Shown here: piece by piece, positions 51,500 to 63,593 of the stretch
Layout: each line of letters begins with the position of its first letter
Numbering within the stretch: the stretch's first letter is position 1
Assembly (NCBI RefSeq): GCF_031877795.1
Contig: NC_133943.1
Location: 9,789,001 to 9,853,000 of the forward strand
DNA length: 64,000 nt
Source of the DNA: Strix aluco
Lineage: Eukaryota; Chordata; Aves; Strigiformes; Strigidae
Reading direction: 5' to 3'
Translations under genes and position numbers: made by a program
The notes under the pieces: model-generated
Told to the model about the DNA's origin: nothing
The model's input: only the letters and a program-made list of their open reading frames with translations
Databases searched by the model: none

Positions 51500-54340
51500 T
51501 GGCTGCACAACAGCCCAGGCTATCACTCTTTGAAGTGAACATACTGCAGAGAAGGTGGTTTGGAGGTAATGCAGGAGATGTTATCCTGCAGCTAGTCAGA
51601 GGAAAAGGAAATCATTGGCTTAATCAGTTTTCCTGACACTTCAGTGATCTCAGCTGTGCATCACTGGGGGCTCCTTTCATCTTTGCCACAGTCCAGGCAG
51701 GAACAATGAGGAGGTGGCTGTAGGGAAGTAGCAGCTGACCTGGGATCGACATTGTTCATGGCTGCCTGACAGGAGAAAGTCAATTTGGCAACTTCACTGC
51801 TAAGGTTGGGAAAGTCTCCTTCAGGAGCTGGGGTCAGGAGAAAATCTTCCAAAGGTAAGGGGAAAAAAAAAAAAAAATCAGTAGATTCTTATCTGCAAGG
51901 AGACATTATTTATAGCTCAATGTACAGTTAAAATAGAATGAATAAGCATGTTCTGCCATGAAAGCAAATTGCTTTGAGGTTATATAAACCAGGGGAATAG
52001 TTGAACACGTCTCCAAAGGACAGCAGATGAGGCATTTTCAAGCTACCAGTCATCTAGCAGCATGCACGTCATCAGAACAGCACACGGCAGGGGGAATGTG
52101 GCTGTGTCCCTTAGATATCAGACAGCTATGCAAGCCAGAAGAGTGCCGTTGCCAAGAGAGGCTTATAGGCAGAAGTAAGATATTTTAATTGACTAACTAG
52201 CAGGGCTAGGAAAAGTTATTCAGTATGGTTGGGATGAGAAGTTGCTGCATGCTACTGGGGGCAAAAAGGAACAGGAAGGCCTCAAGGAAAATTGCTTGAT
52301 CCCTGGACAGCTGCATTCGAGAGCTTGTTTACAGAGGGCTAAGCATCCTGAATGCAACTGCAATATGAAGGCTATGGTAAGGCTGGCTGGGGAGACAGGT
52401 TACAGCCTCCTGTGAAACACAGGGATCATCTCTTCACAGTGAGCTGCCAAGTCTCATTAATTTATCATAGGAACATGCCTTCAGTGCTCGTTCCCCTCAG
52501 TTGTGTTCCATAAGATTGACAGACATGGCTATAGACCACAAAGCGTTCTTGACAAGAGGGTAATTAACCTTCGATGTTTACATCTCCCTCCTCTTGGTAA
52601 GTAACACACCAAGTTTGTGCGTTTTGGGGAGGGCTGGCTGTAAAAAAGGGATAGTTTCCTTTTATGCTCTTGATCAGAGGTCAGGAGGATCAGAATAATG
52701 ATTTTTCTGAGGTCTATTGTAGTAGTGAGGAAGAATTTCCTTGAGTAAATGGCCAAAGCCTTGGACTCAGGGGTCTTGGACGAGCCCCAGATCTGTGAAT
52801 GAGATCACCATCAACCTGCAGCTCCACAGCCCTTTGGGCCAGGATCTGGGACCTGCCTCATTGCAAGCTCAGGACAGGGTGACCTGAGGCTCTGCCCAAC
52901 TTGAGGGAGCTAGAGGTGTGGAAGTTTATACACAGGTATAGGAGAGAGAAACTATTCTAAAGAAATTTCTAAGCTAAATAAACCTTTCAAGAGTGTGTGC
53001 CCCTGCACAAACCCCATATAGGAGGAAGCAACCAGGAGTCCAAAGCAGCTGTTCCTGGAGGTGCCAGTCCATTGCCGCCTCAGTATCCTGGAGGCATTGC
53101 TCTGCCTATTAACTGCCCCAAGAAACATCAGTGTATCACATTCCCAGGCAAAGTTTTCTTTCCATGTGAAACCACAGGATGAGGCAATGCAGAACAGGAG
53201 CAAGTAGAGCATCAAACAGAAACACGGTCCCATGCCTCACCTTTTCAGCCAAAAAACTAGCAAAAATTCACATGAGAAACAATGTTTGGAAAAGACAAAT
53301 GAAGGTGGTTGCTTTCATTTATGGGAAGAAAACCAGGAACCTCTGGGATTTGGGATGAATGATGGTTTGCTTTTTAGGGAAGATCTTGTAACTAAAGCAG
53401 CAACAAGGGATTTTCTTTCTGAGGGATAGGGTGCAATAGGCTAAGAATGAAAATCCACTGCTCTCCCTAGTGGGAAAGAAAAGGAGAATAAGGTGAGAGA
53501 CAGGATGCATCATGGTGCTATGACTTGAACCCTTGGCTGGAATAGAAGGAATCGGATGGAAAGAATTTCTGTAGCTGAAGGACTATTAGCATCATAACCA
53601 CTGAACACTTCTTCCTTCATTATTAAGATCAAAAGAAAGGGCAATAATTTCCTTTATTCTGCAGAGCTGAGTTTTAAGGAGACCACTGGCTGATTCTTTG
53701 CAGCTGGAAATGGGTGAAGCACCATTGGTACTGACAGAAAGGAGCATGCTGCTGAACTACAGGATTTGACTATTTCACAGACATTGAGGTAGATAGCAGG
53801 ACTTCTACCATCTCTAAACTATTACACTAGCAGAGTAATGCAGTTTTTTACTTAATATGTTAGTATATGCATGACAACTGCTATGTTGTACATGATCATA
53901 TGGCCCCTACATCCCCTGGCTTGGGCATTGTGCCCCATTTGCAACTTGACAAAAATTCTTCTCTCAGGAGAGCTGAATGCACTGATATCTGCAAAGGTTT
54001 TGTGTGTCTCCTTTTCTGCTCTTGAAACAGGTCATGTTGCACTTACTTGATGCTGTCAGTGAAGGTTGTTTGTGCATGCTTGCATAGCAAAGAAATATTT
54101 CTGCTACTTGTCTCATATTTTGCATCTTTTTGCCATCCTTCTCTTCATAGATTTGAATGCAGCCTGTGGAGAATAGCGATATTAGAAAGCTAGCGTTAAA
54201 TCACTGCCAAATAAAATGTCAACAGAAGGTATATGCATCACTTACGTCCAATCGTACACTGCCTGCTCAGCATACGGCTGACATTATTTGGGATGCTGCC
54301 ACAGAGAGCAATGGGAGTTCAGGCTGCTTCTTGGTTTGCC
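51500..54340. other. Intergenic, no gene recognised
   Basis: Lies between the two groups of Kazal relics. I see no further exon-like segment and no clear repeat beyond an A run near 51862. Confidence 0.45.
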
Positions 54341-54344
54341 TTCC

Positions 54345-54927
54345 TTCTTAGTCACTGGGATGACTGCTGTTCCCAAGTCCCTGGGTGTCCCACGTTCTCT
54401 GCAGAAGGGAAAGTCTGCCATTAGAGACTCAGTATGACCATTTTCCCAAAGGGGGACGGGTGCTGGGCATGTAAATAAAACTCCCAAATGATACAAGTGA
54501 AGTAGAGTTCATCTGAGTTAACCACCAACAAGGAAGTGGTTTTACTGTCTCTGACTAATTATAATCCTATCAGTCAACAAACCTATGCCATCTGAATATG
54601 CTGCATCATTTGGATTTCCACTGTGGCTATTTTCTTCAGCTGTTTTCTTTTCTCTGTTAAATCTTCACGATTTCCCCTCAAGCACAAACAGCAAGTGAAG
54701 AGGGACGAAAGGAGGATAAATTGGAAAAGCACAGGGAGAGGCCAGGGATTAGGGGACTGTCACTCAGAAAGCATGTTCTTTCCATCAGACTGACACATTA
54801 TAGGCAGAGATCCCACATTCATTGGTGTAAGTGAAACCATCTGTGCCATAGATCTGCTCTGGAATTGGCCAGGGGGCCCTGACTGGCCATCCTCAGCCAT
54901 GCCCCTGGGGCGTGTGCTATAGCAAAG
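54345..54927 (-). pseudogene. Ovoinhibitor-type Kazal domain relic (one a/b exon pair)
   Basis: 54927-54795 is a decayed 'a' exon of 133 bases (intact ones here are 134-137). A good acceptor (tctttaaag) precedes it. Its second half reads I-Y-G-T-D-G-F-T-Y-T-N-E-C-G-I-S-A-Y-N-V, matching ovoinhibitor's CGTDGFTYDNECGICAHN with two cysteines replaced by Tyr and Ser. The first half holds an LCYS start and E-D-G in a frame one base off, and the Cys2 region reads A-P-W-P. A probable 'b' exon begins at about 54405 after tctgcag, reading E-R-G-T, then loses similarity and meets a stop. The GFTY/ECGI words are typical of ovoinhibitor domains 1-4, so this is a lost domain of ovoinhibitor or of a duplicated copy. 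Confidence 0.72.
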
Positions 54928-54934
54928 CTTTAAA

Positions 54935-57900
54935 GAGAACAGAGAAAAAGAGTTTAAAGCAATAAATTTCCAAACATTCCTCATTCTTCAGGGGTCTAGA
55001 ATTAAATTAAGGTTTTACTTCCATGAATGAAAAACAGGCAGGATGCGATGCACTATGTGAACGCTCTTTGTTTGCAAATTCATAAGTATGTTTAAACTTA
55101 TGGGGCTGCACCTCAGCTGGTGAAAATCTGGAAAACCCTCCTGGGCTGAGTGGATGTCTGCCAGCTGGAGACAGGCTCCCTTCCGCTACTGCTTTCTGCT
55201 TTTTTCATATCTACTCGTTGATCAGCAGAGAGCACACAGCCAGAGCCACGCAACCAGAGCATGGCAAAGAATCAAATAAAATTGTATCAAACATTAAATT
55301 ACAACAAGAGAATGAACATTCTGGAGTGAGAACATACTGATGGATGAAATGGGTGGATACCAGGATTATATTCCCTTAAATATAAAGGTCTGAGGAAATT
55401 TTTTCAGTTCCCAAACTATTTTCTTTGCTAACAGCCAGTTAAATAGACCTGTGTGACTGATACAATGAGTTTGTATAATTACTTCTAGATTTCTTTTTTT
55501 TTTTTTTTTGAGGAACACATTGCTATAAAAGTGGTAAAAAAATCATTTAAATGTTCTTCTGAAAAGAGAAGAGTTTTAAAAATCAGTAGAATGAGCCTTC
55601 TTACTCTCAACCACCCATCAAGAGAGACAGAGTAGGCCCATCCACGTGCCTCTCTAGCAAATACAGCACATGAAAAAAAACTAAAACAAGGCAAATTATC
55701 AGCAGACGTAATTTTGAAAGGTATAGATTGTAAAGTGTTTGAATGAAGTTTAGGTACACACGCTATCAAGGAAAGTTGTGGGGTTTTTTTTCGAGTCACA
55801 GATGGGTGAGTGCTGATAAATGGTGAAAAAAAAATCTTTTGGCTCAGTATGAAAAGACTAAGTATTGTTTTCTAAAAGCCACTTATCAATCAAGATTTAA
55901 ATGATTTACCTCATTCTTCCTCCTCTTCTTGTTGTAAGAAAAATGACTGTAGACTCAGAAAACATCGATAAGGCTGTAAAGATAAGTTAGACAAACAAGG
56001 AAGGAGAGAGGACATTTATATTTTTAAAATATTGCCTCTGCGATATGTACTGGTGCATTTACAGGTCACGAATCCTGAGGCTGGACTGTCATCAGTGTGA
56101 AATATGTCGAAGTTCGTCAGCCCTTGGTGCGGCTTGAGAGCTCAGTCCCCGCTCTCCAGAGCCAGAGAGCTGCAGCAGTGGCTGCAAAGCAGAGCGTGGA
56201 GCTGGACCAGCTGTGTTCCAGCAGTAAATTTTAGATGCCTGATGTTGCAGTCATAACAGGCACTGGAAAATCAGTTTTTTCTTCACTGCATCCTTGACTG
56301 AGGGTGTAAGGCTGCACCCGCAACTATTTCTGTTCATGGCAAGAGTGCGAAAATAAGAGTGCACTGAAGCAAGACTAAATCCATGTTTGCATCTGGTCCT
56401 TTTAGCGCCTCTTTCCAAGTTAAAAAACAGGCTTTCCTAGCATGACAGTTGAATGTTTTTTGAGCGTAACCTGACCATTTTGAAGCTGCTCAGGCTTTTG
56501 CCCAAGGTGAGTAAGAAAGTCAGCCTCAGGGCCCTGCAGCATTATGCACCTGAGAAATGATGGAGCGGTAGGATGAGCAGCACCAAAGAGTCTGTCACCC
56601 TCACAATGGAGATGGTTACTGAATATATTTGCAGCCTGGCGAGCACTGAGCTCATGACGTGATGTCTTGGTGTTCCCCAGCACAGTAATCTCTATCTATC
56701 CATCTATCCAGCCATTCTTCTATCTGTGGCCAAGCAGGCACCCAGCTCAGTCAACCATACCTTAAAAACAACTTTCAAGTCTCTTGGTGACAATTCAAAG
56801 CTGGTATTGTTCTACCTCTTTCCTAAGCCACAAAAATTCAATGCTTCCTCTTGAATGTGCTCGTCTTTGCCTGACCATTGCTTTCTCATCAACATAAAGT
56901 AGAAAGAAATCATCTCATTAACACACGCTCAGTAAGTAACCCTGGAACAGCTGAAAAACAACTCCAAGGCACAGAAGACAGCTCTGTCCCTGAGAAGGCA
57001 GCTGCCCTACTTTTACAGAGTTATATTGCTTCATAAAACACCCCCCTAAGCCTAGGGGATATTTAAATTCCAATGTCTTTCCCATTTTATGGCCCAGTTT
57101 TAGTGATTTATTCCATTATGTACTTTTACATGAAACCTACTGGTAAACACTGAATGGAAAACTCTGTCTAATGACCACTTTGGCTTCTTCCCTGGATTGC
57201 CCTGACTTAATCTCAACTTTGTGCCTCCTTGAGTTCATGTTTGCCTTTGGTGTCATCAGACAATGAGCTCTGCACAGGCGGCTTTGGCACAGCTGTGCCC
57301 AGCTAATGTCATTCAGTTGGATCTTGGCAGTTTTACTGCAAAGGCTTGCGACAGCCAGCGGTCAGACCTAAGTCAAAGTGAAAGTCTGCCAAAGTCCACA
57401 AAAAAATTGTTCAGGTCTTATCCCTGAGGATAACCAAGTAACACTTAAAGACTAAAGCAGCATGTTCTACAAGAACACCTTAAAAGAAAATGGCAAAAGG
57501 TTATACAAACCAAAGGAGCGTTTACATTAGGACGCAGACCCAAGAAAAGTACAATAAGCTATTGTTAGTTACAAATCATCTTGAAAAGTACATGCCAGCC
57601 ACGGACACTAATGGCACAGAGGTACTACGGCCTCATTCCCTGATACAATGCTCACAGTATCTCCAAGTCAGGAACATTTGCCTTCAGCCTATTCTTCTAG
57701 CCTGACAATTCAAAGAGTGACTTTCCAAACTGATCCAAATAATTGTGTTATTCTCTGGTAAACTACAATGGGACATTGAATCAAGGAGGTGCTAGCGTAG
57801 TCCAGAAGAAATCTTTTAACCCTGAAATATTGGACTTGTAATAGTTTTGGTGATCTGGTGTGGAGCTAGTGGTAGTGGCTGTACCTATGTTGCCCACAGA

Positions 57901-58075
57901 TGAAGGATAGTCCCTAGGTCCCCTACCTCCCTGCCGTCCATGCGGACAACAAAGTGACAGCACTTGTATCACCAGGTCCTGAGCTCTTTGACCTCAAAAA
58001 AAGTAGACAAAACATGACTATCAAGCAGAATTGCTTTCCTATGACTTGTTATATATTCAATTAAAACTGTGAACA
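54935..58075. other. Intergenic, no gene recognised
   Basis: AT-rich. It has a T tract near 55492-55509 and a small imperfect (ATCT)n tract near 56691-56712. I see no Kazal exon. Confidence 0.5.
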
Positions 58076-58079
58076 GTGA

Positions 58080-59505
58080 ACAATGAGAAGTCATCACAGT
58101 TCAGCAAAGCTCCTGCTGATTGGAAAAAGGCAAATATAACCCCCATTTTTAAAAAGGGAAATAAAGGGGACCCAGGGAACTACAGGCCAATCAGTGTCAC
58201 CTCTGTGCCTGGCGAGATCATGGAGCATATTCTCCTGGAAACTATGCTAGGGCACATGGAAAAGAAGGAGGCAATTGGTGATAGCCAACGTGGCTCACTA
58301 AGGGCAAATTGTGCCTAATTAATTTGGTGGCCTTCTACAACAGGATTACAGCGCTGGTGGATAAGGGAAGAGCAATGGACATCATCTACCTGGAGTTGTG
58401 CAAAGCACTTGACACTGTCCCACACAACATCCTTGTCTCTAAATTGGAGAGACATGGGTTTGATGGATGGACCACTCGGGGGATAAGGAATTGGCTGGAT
58501 GGTCACACTCAAAGAGTTGTGGTCAACAGCTTGATGTCCAAGTGAAGACCAGTGATGGGTGGCATTCCTCAGGGGTCGGTACTGGGACCAGCACTGTTTA
58601 ACATCTTTGTTGGAGACATGGACAGAGGGATCAAGTACGTCCTCAGCAAGTTTGCTGATAACACCAAGCTGTGTGGTGCGGTCAACGTGCTGGAGGGAAG
58701 GGATGTGGCATCCAGAGGGACCTGGACAGGCTTGAGAGGTGTAACCATGTGAACCTCATGAAGTTCAACAAGACCAAGTGCAAAGTCCTGCACATGTGTC
58801 AGGGCAATCCCAAGCACAAATACAGGCTGGGCGATGAGTGGATTGAGAACAGCCCTGAGGAGAAGGACTTGGGGGTATTAGTGAACAGAAAACTGACTAT
58901 GAGCCAGCAATGTGTGCTCGCAGCCCAGAAAGCCAACCGTGACCTGGGCTGCATCAAGAGAAGTGTGACCAGCAGGTCGAGGGAGGGGATTCTCCCCCTC
59001 TACGCGGCTCTTGTGAGACCCCAACCTGCAGTGCTGTGTCCAGCTCTGGGGCCCCCCAACATCAGGACATGGGCCTGCTCGAGCGGGTCCAGAGGAGGCC
59101 ACAAAGATGATCAGGGGGCTGGAGCAGGCTGAGAGAGTTGGGGATGTTCAGCCTGGAGAAGAGAAGGCTCTGGGGAGACCTTACAGCAGCCTTCCAGTAT
59201 GGGGAGGGACTCTTTATCAGGGAGTGTAGTAATAGGGTGAGGGGTAAAGGTTTTAAACTGAAAGAGGGTAGACTGAGATTAGATATAAGGAAGAAATTCT
59301 TTCCTGTGAGGGTGGTGAGGCACTGGAACAGGTTGCCCAGAAAAGTTGTGGATGCCCCCTCCTTGGAAGTGTTCAAGGCCAGGTTGGATGGGGCTTTGAG
59401 CAACCTGGTCTAGTGGAAGGCGTCTGGGCCCGTAGCAGGGGGCTTGGAACTAGATGATCTTTATGGTCACTTCCAACCCAAAGCATTCTACAATTCTGTG
59501 ATCCT
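58080..59505 (+). mobile_element. CR1 LINE, 5'-truncated, ORF2 (reverse transcriptase) broken
   Basis: About 1.4 kb covers part of CR1 ORF2 and the 3' end. Visible reverse transcriptase words are ADWKKANITPIFKKGNKGDP, YRPISVTSVPGEIMEHILLE, GIPQGSVLGPALFNIF and FADNTKLCG, the last being the catalytic box where the second Asp (FADDTKL) has become Asn. The frame breaks several times (segments near 58076, 58309, 58552, 58671 and 59138). The 3' end shows 'gcattctacaattctgtgat', the typical CR1 terminus. It is an inactive copy. Confidence 0.93.
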
Positions 59506-59509
59506 TTTC

Positions 59510-60260
59510 CTACTCAAATGGCTTTAGAAGGCAGGCAGCCGCAGTGATGTACCAGGGCTGTCCCCCACCCCAGGGGTGATTTCTGCTCACCAGTCCTGGA
59601 GATATTCTGTTGCATTAATAAATGAAGATATTTCATGAGTAGACACTTCTGTTGTCTGTGACCCTGGAAAGAGCTTGACATTCTCCTCCTGTAGATTATA
59701 TCCTATAAGAGCACTCTACACTGAGGACAAATTCAGTGGGGACAGGCTAGGATCACCTTTCCTGACAGCAGCTGCTGCCTCTTAACTCTTCCATGGGACA
59801 GGCTGCACAGGCAGTGGGAACCAGGACCTCTTGGCTAGGCAGCCAGTTTCCCTTTCTAGCCCACAGAAAAAAAGCGTTCTTCTTGAGAGCAAACTACCAC
59901 TTACATCCTAGACATTGTCCTGTGGAGGAGTTAGACCATGCCCTTGAGGTGAATGTCTCCCTGCACTGACTATAAAGATGGAGTCCGTGATCAGGTCGTA
60001 CAAAGACATTAATGGGTAGATGAGACTAATACTGACAAGGAGACTCTGAGAAGTAAGGAAGTGCCTGGGAGCTCCAAGGGGAGGCCAGGCCTTCATCAGA
60101 GCAGGGATGGCACCGACACGTGGCAAGAAAAGATTTACCCACATTGTCTAGTAGAGCAGAACAACAGAAAAATACATATGCACCACTAGAAGTACCGTGT
60201 CAGGGAGGAGAAGGGGCAAAAGGGATGAGGTGTGGTACCGAGACAGAGAAATGTTGCCAA
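59510..60260. other. Short intergenic stretch before ovoinhibitor 3' end
   Basis: Nothing recognised other than sequence flanking the CR1 and the ovoinhibitor poly(A) site. Confidence 0.5.
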
Positions 60261-60265
60261 GAGAG

Positions 60266-60271
60266 TTTATT
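60266..60271 (-). terminator. SPINK5: Ovoinhibitor polyadenylation signal
   Basis: 'ttcaataaactctcttggca' on the - strand, about 95 bases past the TGA. Confidence 0.85.
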
Positions 60272-60363
60272 GAACAAGTGCTTCAGGGGCTAAGGAAATG
60301 AGACAAACTGAAGGAAAGTTGCTGGGGAAGATCAGCCCATGGGGAAGTCACATGCAAGGCAGC

Positions 60364-63300
60364 TCATCTTCCTGGGCATTCAGTGATACTCATGAGGTTG
60401 AGAGTCCTTCTGCTTTTCCTGGTGAGAAAAGGAGAGAGAAAGATTAGACACAGCATATTCAGTACTGAAGCCCTGTTCCTCACTTCACTGGCCCAAGTGT
60501 TGGCTTAGTGTTGACTGGAGACAAAGAACAGTCTCAAAAGCCCAAATACTCCCTTTCATTATTACCATAAAGGAAAGATGAAAGATTTCACACATTTGAT
60601 ACAATCCATTTGGTTTGGTGAACTACTTTCCACATGCCCTAACGAACCTGTGGGACAGATTACATGCTGGTGAAAATGAGTAAAACATCTCTGAAGTTAA
60701 CAAACAGGAGACCACGTACAGATCACAGAAACATGTCCTTTGCATTTTCCCTTAAAATGCAAAAAAAAAATCTGCTTGCAGAAGTCACGGTGCACCAGAA
60801 ATGTCCAGTATATGCCCATAAGCATTTAATCAAAAACACATTATGAAAACAGCTCTGCATCTGTAGTAGCTACAGGAATTGCTCATGAAAGGAAGGGGTT
60901 TACTTTTGTACGTACACATAAGCATTGCAGAAGAGACATCTGTTGCCGTATGTTGTGCCATCAGAGCCGCAGTGGGGCGAATATTCCATGCTGCATATAG
61001 AAGAGGGTTCTTGAAAGTCCTTGCAAAGATCCTGCACACAGAAGATAGACATGAGTGTCTCTGCCTGAGAGCAAACCATGGCCGCCCAGCATAAGGAATG
61101 ACACCGCACTGAGACATGAAACTGACTGTAACATCATAACAACCAACTCAAAGTTTGTTCCTGGTGGCAGATGTGACCTTGTACTGTTTCTGCTCACTGT
61201 CACAGAGCAATGCCATGGATGTTGGCTGGTTTATGACCAGTGTGAAATTCCCAAGGGATCTCCTCAGGTCTGCACACCACCACCCCCCCAATTTGTAACC
61301 CAGAGCAGAGGACAGTCCCCCATGAGTGTCACAGACACTGAACCTTACTCTTTGTTCCCATCATTTCCCACTCACTTTTGCAGCATTTTCTTCACAGCGT
61401 CCATTGCTTCTTTTGCCAAGATTGGTCCGATGTTCCCTAGAGGAAGGAGAGACCGTTGTTAGCCGCAACCTTCCCCATTACAACCGCAGTGCAAAACCAA
61501 ACCTCACTCCCACATAGTGCACGGGAGATTTTTAGATAAACTAGCTCAGCATTGCCTGCACCGCACTAACAAGAACATGCCCCTATGGACCAGGCACATG
61601 TCTTTTAGAATAACACTCTCCCCAGTTGATGCATCCCTCTTTGAGGGGCTCTGGGGTCAAATGCTCTTGTCAAACACGAACCAAGGCAAGCAGGAAAACG
61701 GGGGCTGATAGACAGGACCCCTCCAGCACACGAGTTTCAGAAAGCACCCTTGCACATTACTCAGCCCTAACAGATCCAACCACCACCACTGTAAATCCCC
61801 CAGGGAGAAAAATGAGTACTTACAGATTGTGGGCACACAGCACACACTCACTAGCGTAAGTGACACCATCGGTACCGCAGACAGGATCGTAGATCATCGT
61901 GCAGATCATCGTCTGTCTGCCATCCTTCATCACGTTAGTCTGGTACTGGCTGCAGTCAAGCTGGGGAACAAAAACAGCAAAAGCTCTGGCACAGGCTCTG
62001 CTGAGCAAGGGCGCCCAGAAATAACCCCCCATGTTTATGCCTCTGCCTTTTAGGATCTGCCATAGGACAAATTATGGTTATGTACTAACTCATTCTTCAT
62101 GGAAAAATAAAATTTCCTTTCACAGCCTTATGCTGGAGAAGACTTAATCAAGGCTTGAAGGCAGACATTACTCATTCAGCTTTGTATTTATCATGATGCC
62201 CCCATACCTTACTGATATTACAAAATGCAGCTCAAAAACAATCTTCAAATCAAAATGGCATGATTTGTGCACTTCCTGCAAGAGGGCCGACTGTGACCAA
62301 GGTGTTTTTCATGGCCCACAAGAATGGAGGGGAGATGTGCTGACGGGCCTTTTGTTGCAATAGGACAGCTCCGAGTGTTGAAATCTGCCAGCAGGACTGA
62401 CAGCAGTTGAAGCTGATTTACACCAGTTGAAGAACTGGCCTTGTGTTTTAGCACTCCCAGTTTCTCCAGTGTGGAATCTTCCTCCCTGATTTATGTATCT
62501 CACCCAGTCTGAGCACAGAGCGTACTCAGGAAACAAAGGAATGACATTTCATAGTTTGTATAGAAATGAAATATCTGACTCGGGATGCTGACTCTTTCAA
62601 ACACATGCTAATGAGATGGCTTTGTTCTTCTATTCCCCAGTGAGTGTAAATAGTTTAGAGCTGGCCAAATATAGTTAATCTGGTATTTTTACAAGATTCT
62701 TTGTTAGTATATATTAGATTACATTGCATTTACAAAAAAACCAGAGAGGGGTTTGAATCCCCTGCTACATTAGATATCAGCATTCAAAACACAGGCAATT
62801 TTCTAATCTTTGCAGAACATCCTTTTGTAAAATGGAAGCATCCAGGAGGCACTGGGTACCCTGGGTCCTCTGCGTCCCCTTCCCATATTACCAAAACAGA
62901 CTGCTAAGTTTCTGCAGCAGCTATGATAGAATGCTGTGGGAAAGGGATTTCTTCTTATAAAGTCTTAAACCATTTATACCACCTGTCTCATAACTCATTC
63001 TTCACCTCTCCTCTCCTCTTTCTTTTCCTGACTGCCAGCAGGAAATGGACAAGGTTCCTACTGCCAGGAGGGGGATACTCACCCGCAGAAAGAAGGACAG
63101 CACAAGCTGTGGCCCCCAGTGCAGGCTACACCACCAAAACCAACCACCATTTATACAAGCAATCAGCACCAGCTCAAGTTCTTATTTTTCTTTAGATTTC
63201 ACTTACTTGGGGAACTTCCTCTATGCACCTTCCATCATGCCTCTTGGCAACACTGGTTCCAAATTCGCTGGAAGAGAAAGCAGAGTTAAAAATACTCAAC

Positions 63301-63476
63301 AAGTAACTGCTGAGCAATTGAGGGGTGACCTCCAGGGCTTACACATTATGGGCGCACAGCACACAGTCATTGCTGTAGGTGACACCATCTGTCCCACAGA
63401 TCTCGCGCAGGATGAAGGGGCAGGCTGCGATGGCTTCACCAGTTTTGGTATTGGTCAGGTATGCGCTGCAGTCAAC
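60364..63476 (-). CDS. SPINK5: Ovoinhibitor (OIH), 3' six exons: Kazal domains 5-7
   Basis: Exons in transcript order are 63476-63343 and 63267-63207 (domain 5), 61960-61824 and 61436-61376 (domain 6), 61031-60916 and 60418-60364 (domain 7), all in phase with AG/GT borders. They match chicken ovoinhibitor's last three of seven domains: [40 protein letters not shown] and [20 protein letters not shown]1 residues are Phe (C-P-F-I-L), Met (C-T-M-I-Y) and Met (C-S-M-E-Y), the same as I recall for chicken. The protein ends in ...SITEC then Pro-Gly-Arg, three residues past the last cysteine. It is a secreted multi-headed inhibitor of trypsin-, chymotrypsin- and elastase-type enzymes in egg white and plasma. 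Domains 1-4, the signal peptide and the promoter lie beyond 64000. Confidence 0.95.
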
Positions 63477-63593
63477 CTGGGGAGATACGGTAACAGTGCT
63501 GGGTCAGCTGCTGGGCGGTGGAAGAGTGCCTCATCTGCAGTCTCTCCACTCTAACCCTCCAGATTTTAAAGGTTTCTGCCAGAGGAAAATTAA

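Noticed and set aside
58315-58817. Open frames on the - strand across 58.3-58.8 kb
   Set aside because: They are antisense shadows of the CR1 reverse transcriptase on the + strand.
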